From positions 21,551,351 to 21,615,350 of the forward strand of contig NC_065544.1 of the NCBI RefSeq assembly GCF_932294415.1: a DNA stretch of 64,000 nucleotides, read 5' to 3'. The notes beneath the pieces are model-generated. The model saw only the letters and a list, made by a program, of their open reading frames with translations. It was not told the DNA's origin and made no database searches. A program made the position numbers and the translations under genes. This document shows, in pieces, positions 59,592 to 64,000 of the stretch. Within the stretch, counting starts at the first letter, position 1, and the number at the start of each line of letters is the position of its first letter. This DNA comes from Quercus robur (Eukaryota; Streptophyta; Magnoliopsida; Fagales; Fagaceae).

Positions 59592-60433
59592 TGATGGTTT
59601 TTAGACCCCTTAAACAATTGATTTAACCTAGGTAATTAGCCAAGTTGTTACTTAGTCCAATTAAACAAGTCTAGGTAATCACAATAATAAAGATCAAATC
59701 ATGCAAAGCAACGGAAAATAAATAACACAAGATACGATCACCCAGGAAACCAAACTGGTAAAAACCTGGGGAGGATTTGACCTAGTTATCCTCAAGGTAA
59801 ACCTGAATCCACTATCTTGAAAGAATCGAAGTTCATACAATAAGACTTACAAGCCCCCACGCTCGACTTCTTCTTGCTACCAACCAGTAGAACTTATTAA
59901 CACGATCACGTGCAAGCTCCGAATCCACGGACTCCTTCTTTCTTGGATTCACCACCAGATACAAGCACACCTGCTTGTGTTTTCTTTAAGCTTCAATGGC
60001 AGCAACTGAATTGATCATCAAGGCGTAGGTAAATCTTCTCCTTGAAAACCCTAAGTTTGTGTAAAGGAAAGCTCCTCTAGATCTCACAAGAGATTTACAT
60101 AAACCGCAATTATGAGCAACACTAAAACGTGGCTAGGGTTTGCCAGGACAAATAAGAAACCCTAAAAACGTTTTAAAACACTTAGGGCTGAGTTTGACGA
60201 ATCTGCAGAAAATCATTCTGCCCGAGCTTCAATCGATCAAGCCTGTCTTTCAATCGATCGAGCCAGGCTGAAAGGCACAATGCTTTCCTCCTTTAACTCA
60301 ATTCCAACTTTACATAAAATCACAACTTTGAGCTAGACTAAAACACTTCTAAAACATTGTTTTGATCATGGTTTGCCAACAATACAAATTAGAGTTCTAA
60401 ATACATAAAATCCTAAGACTTTAGAACCTAACA
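59592..60433 (-). repeat. 3' LTR of the envelope-bearing element (about 840 bp)
   Basis: In element sense it starts TGTTAGGTTCTAAAG at 60433, two bases past the polypurine tract, and ends ACCATCA at 59592. The left border coincides with the point where integrase similarity of the older element stops. It contains two TCGATCGA-type motifs near 60228-60262. The second LTR is outside the window. Confidence 0.65.
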
Positions 60434-60435
60434 AA

Positions 60436-60445
60436 CTCCCCCTTT
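60436..60445 (-). other. Polypurine tract
   Basis: The minus strand reads AAAGGGGGAG, two bases before the LTR start, as expected for the plus-strand primer. Confidence 0.75.
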
Positions 60446-60965
60446 GGCAATCCGTGACAAAACACAACTAGAAGCTCAAAGTTTACAAAATAAAAAGGCC
60501 TTTACAAAATAATGCTCATAAAACAAATTCAATCCTAACTACTATCTATCAGTTGCAAGTGTAGACAGCAGCTCAGTTGAATCAACTTGTATATTTCCTG
60601 AAACACTAAACAAAATGCATAACCGCATATGTGGAAACAATACAAGTAAACAAATTAACTTCTTGATTTCAAACAACACACAAATAAAGACATATATCAA
60701 TGAATAACTCATAAATATAAATCAATAAGTAGTTTGAAACAAGAAACATATAAAGTACCAACAAAACATAGAACTCCCCCTAACATGAATATCCCATAAA
60801 AAATATGGCAAGAGCTAAAAATGTAAAGTACAAAGTGAAGCACCTAGATACAATCTAAACTCCACAAGCTCCAACCAAAAACATATACTCCCCCTGAAAG
60901 CAAAAACTCTACAAAGTACTCCCATTTTTTGTGACGGAATGCCAAAGGGCAAACAGAATCCATCA

Positions 60966-62018
60966 TCAAAAGGGAGGTGGTCTAAACTGCGCCAACTCCG
61001 CACGCAAGGCACGGATCTCATCGAGCATGTCCACCAAAATCTGTCCATGAGCCGCCTGAACGGTCAAGACATGATCCAACGTGTGACGAATGTCTGAATC
61101 ATCCGAAGCAGTCGGTGGAGGAATATCATCATCAGCAGCATCAATACCTGTAGAAGAGGGAGGAGGGGGAACACCACTAGATGACGCACCTCTAGGACGA
61201 GAAGGAGCAACTTGCAAGTGAGCAGCCCTCTGACGAAGAAAGGTGGCACCTATGGGAGTAACAACATGAACAGGCTCACCAGATGGAAAACCATCTAGAC
61301 CTAAAAAGAGCAAAATCCTATGAATGAAAATAAGATGAATCAGCGCATGCCTTACGGCAGAACTCCTATGAACCTCGTTCAAAGAACGAAGGAACAAGTG
61401 AGGAAAACTGATAGACGCTCCAGAAACAAAAGCATACAAAAACACACATCACTCTAAAGGGATGGTGTGGAAGTGAGAAATAGGCCACAACGAATGACAC
61501 GCTATCCTAAAGAATAGATAGGCAGTCTCGGTAAGCTCAGTGGACATGATCCGAGGATCAGAACCCCACTGGATAGATGACCCAGTGATGTATGACATGA
61601 CTACATCTAATGAGGGTGACTCATCATAGGGATAGTCAGGCTCCCGAACAACCGGAACCCCAAGAGCCTCAGCCACTACCCAAGGGGTAATGGTGAACTC
61701 AACACCTCGTATCCAACTCCTAACAAGGGTATTGAAATCATAGACGTGGCAAGAGAGGTTCGAGAAGAACTCTCTAATTAGGGCGGTCGGGGGTGGATGA
61801 TCTATCTCTAAGAGAGGCAACCAACCTCTAGACTCAAAATTGGCCCTAATGGCCGGATCAAGCTCATCTAAGACCACAGCTCGCTCAGCCCAAATCTTTC
61901 GCTTACGGTTCAAATTCTCAAAGGCCTCTCTGCACTTATCATTCCTAAACTCCTCAACCCTAGAGGGAGACACAGAGGAAGTAGAAGGGGTCCTATTGGC
62001 TCTAGTTTTCCTAGGCAT
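60966..62018 (-). pseudogene. Envelope-like / putative plant transposon domain ORF, one nonsense codon
   Basis: The ATG at 62018 (context agcaccATGCC) opens a frame of 350 codons to 60966, interrupted by a single TGA at 61451-61449. The reading continues in the same frame on both sides. The first part (EFFSNLSCHVYDF, VVAEALGVPV, RIACHSLWPISHF) matches the pattern of the putative plant transposon domain found in envelope-like ORFs of Sirevirus and Athila elements. The second part has a Pro/Ser-rich linker and a C-terminal helical segment (MLDEIRALRAELAQF). No clear signal peptide or transmembrane segment is seen. Role unknown; the TGA fits a CGA-to-TGA change, so this copy is probably dead unless read through. 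Confidence 0.7.
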
Positions 62019-62078
62019 GGTGCTAAGATAAGGACCAAAACACAGAGCAAAAGAACAAAACACAAAACCAAGGGCAGA

Positions 62079-62610
62079 CTGCAAGTTAGCACAAAAAAAA
62101 TATAGAATTAAAATCTATATGATGCATGAAAAATTTAAATGGTATGATGCATGTTCTAATGCAGTGAATTAAGTCCAAAAAGTTCAAATTTACAAAATTG
62201 GCTTGAACATTGAGGTGTTAACACAAAAACCCCAAAATTTGGAAAACCACTTGATCAATTTGAAAAATATTAACGAATTGATCATCACACATGATAGAAT
62301 TAAAAAAATAATGACCAAATACATCAATTTGACAAGCCAATTTCATCCATTTAACCCAATTAGACAAAAATCCCCAATTCGGATCAAATTCAAACCCTAG
62401 AATTTCCAATATTTCAAAAACCACAAAATTGATCAAATTAAACTATAAGAATCAACATTATAGCATTCTAGAACAAAAACCCATTGATCAATTTCACCAA
62501 AACAGGTTTGAATCATCAAAAACCCCAATATTTAGAAAGTGCCAAAAATACCCACAACAATGCATGAAAACATGAAATAAAATGCAAAAGGAAGGGCAAA
62601 AGAGACTTAC
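62079..62610 (-). other. Predicted intron between an AUG-free leader and the envelope-like ORF
   Basis: On the minus strand AAGGCCG|GTAAGTCTC (62610) is a near-consensus donor. TTTTTTTTGTGCTAACTTGCAG (62079) gives an acceptor with a pyrimidine stretch and a CTAAC branch-point motif. The leader exon upstream (about 62740-62611) has no ATG, so after splicing the first AUG is that of the envelope-like ORF. Confidence 0.55.
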
Positions 62611-62739
62611 CGGCCTTCAAGGACAAAAACCTTGCAAAAATCTTAGAGGAAAACGACAAAAAATCGATGGTGGAGCCTTAGCCAAGTCGGAGAGAGAGAA
62701 AAGTTGAAAAACTTTTTGAAAAAATCCTTTTGAAAAAGA

Positions 62740-64000
62740 CAATCTAACCTTTTAAAAAAACATGTTTCACGAGTTTTGATTGATCGAAAAACAGCCTCGA
62801 TCGATCAAAATAGACAGAGACTCTATCATAAAAATTTGAAAAGAGTTCGATCGATCGAAACAGACAAAAGCTCTCTCTATCAAAATTAAAAATTTTCGAT
62901 CGATCGAAATGGGCAGAGGCTCACCAAAATTGAGGAAAAACACAGTTTTTTGAAAAGAACATTTAGAGTCAACTCAAAACATTGAAATTTAAGAACAATA
63001 ATGCATGAGTATGAGATGATATGATTTTCAAAAATAAGAATTTTAATCCCAAATTCCCCAAATCAAAATTTCTTGCATTCTCCACAAATTTTCAAGCAAC
63101 AAATTAATTTTGTACAAAATTCAAAGTATTTGCAAAACTTGGTTGGTCAGACCATAAACACACACAATAACATGGACAAAGTTTAACAAAGAATAACTTG
63201 TGTAGTGTGTGCAACTAGCAAAAGCTTGACATACATGTGAGGTAATATGTGAATAGCAATCAATCACAAAGTCTACAAAATTAATCACAAGGAATTTAAA
63301 AGAGACTATCACCTAAAGAGTTACATCATATAACTCACACATCTCCTAGATCATAAGCTTGCAATCATGTAAGTTTCTTGTATTTATGTCTTATAATATA
63401 CAAACCAATTTTAAGTCATGTGAGTTTGGCATCAAGCCTAATAGTACACACCAATTTTAAGTATTAAGCAATTTAAACCGAGGCTTCACCTTATGTTCTT
63501 TTTGTGCATGTGCTACACTTTCTCGAGCACAAAATCTTATGATATGCACTAAGGTGTTCATGATTGGCTAGTGAACGGTGATGAGATGGTTATTTATGCC
63601 TTTTTCCAAAAGTTCAAGTCCAACATTTAAAAACATGTGACTTCAAGATTAAGACAGAATAATCAAAAACCATAAACATCTTTCCCACACAACATGCACT
63701 ACAAAGCTTCAACTAGTAAAGTGCGATAAGTAAGCTCATCAAAGCTAAACAAGGTACAAAAGACATGTTATGTGAAAATAAATTGACCAACCTTGTTCTC
63801 AAAAACCAAGAAGAATAGTACAAAACAAAATTTGCTTCCTTTTTTTTATTTTTTTTTTTATTTTTTTTTTCTTTTTATAAAAAAATCACCTAGAATGAAA
63901 TGCATGAATATTATGCAATGAAAATCCTAGAAAAACAAAACAAAAACAAAAACAAAACCAAAGAACAATGGTCACAAAGGGTAGAGCAATGAAGCACAAG
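62740..64000. other. Noncoding interior of the envelope-bearing element
   Basis: No frame with recognisable similarity is seen. Near 62770-62910 the motif TCGATCGATCGAAA with CAGACAGAGGCTC-like spacers recurs about four times at roughly 50-bp intervals. A T-rich run at about 63838-63870 precedes the right edge. Confidence 0.5.

Larger units (their letters stand above)
59592..64000 (-). mobile_element. LTR retrotransposon with envelope-like ORF, 3' part only
   Basis: On the minus strand the visible order is a noncoding region, an envelope-like ORF, a polypurine tract and the 3' LTR (60433-59592), inserted in the integrase of the older gypsy element. Gag and pol must lie beyond 64000. A GGGGGAG tract before TGTTAGG and an envelope-like ORF fit a Sirevirus-like copia element; an Athila-type gypsy element is the alternative. 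Confidence 0.65.

Overview
This is nuclear DNA of a flowering plant, most likely a woody eudicot. It is AT-rich, carries intron-bearing TIR-NB-LRR (TNL) resistance genes, which are typical of eudicots, and holds many layers of LTR retrotransposons, Mutator-like and hAT elements. A Fagales-type tree is my guess from the general look of the repeats; nothing in the window proves the species.

Left edge, 1-9,398: a well-preserved Ty3/gypsy element of the Tat type (two RNase H domains) on the minus strand, its 3' LTR lying beyond the left edge. Order in element sense: 5' LTR, primer-binding site, gag-protease, one in-frame UAG set in a CAR-YYA readthrough context, RT-RNase H-RNase H-integrase, an array of 81-bp tandem repeats with hairpin arms, then a convergent antisense gene with one intron that encodes a basic, coiled-coil, probably nuclear protein.

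Middle, 9.4-49 kb: a TNL cluster, all on the minus strand. Gene A (12.4-14.7 kb) is a short TIR-NB gene truncated inside NB-ARC. Gene B (19.1-26.2 kb) and gene C (38.2-48.6 kb) are five-exon TNLs whose splice phases join into open proteins of 1,147 and 1,185 residues with C-terminal C-JID-like domains. In B and C the glutamate expected to be the TIR NADase catalytic residue is glutamine and the BB-loop is altered; in A the glutamate is kept. Mobile DNA has landed in introns and spacers: a Mutator-like element in intron 2 of B, a hAT-like remnant in intron 4 of B, a decayed Ty1/copia element in intron 1 of C, a Mutator-type MITE nested in a solo LTR left of A, a Mutator-like element upstream of B, and a solo LTR, a hAT element and a partly inverted repeat cluster between B and C.

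Right side, 49.7-64 kb: a decayed second Ty3/gypsy element (Ogre/Tat type, plus strand) whose integrase reading is cut by another LTR element on the minus strand. The latter shows its 3' LTR, polypurine tract and an envelope-like/plant-transposon-type ORF that seems to have its own spliced, AUG-free leader; the rest lies beyond the right edge.

Working picture: the host genes are one small family of immune receptors that arose by tandem duplication. Everything else recognised is transposon-derived. The most unusual features are the Tat element's expression strategy (stop-codon readthrough plus a convergent spliced antisense gene over a hairpin array) and the pair of full-length TNLs with a changed TIR active site beside a short TIR-NB gene that keeps it. 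No tRNA, rRNA or CRISPR array was seen.
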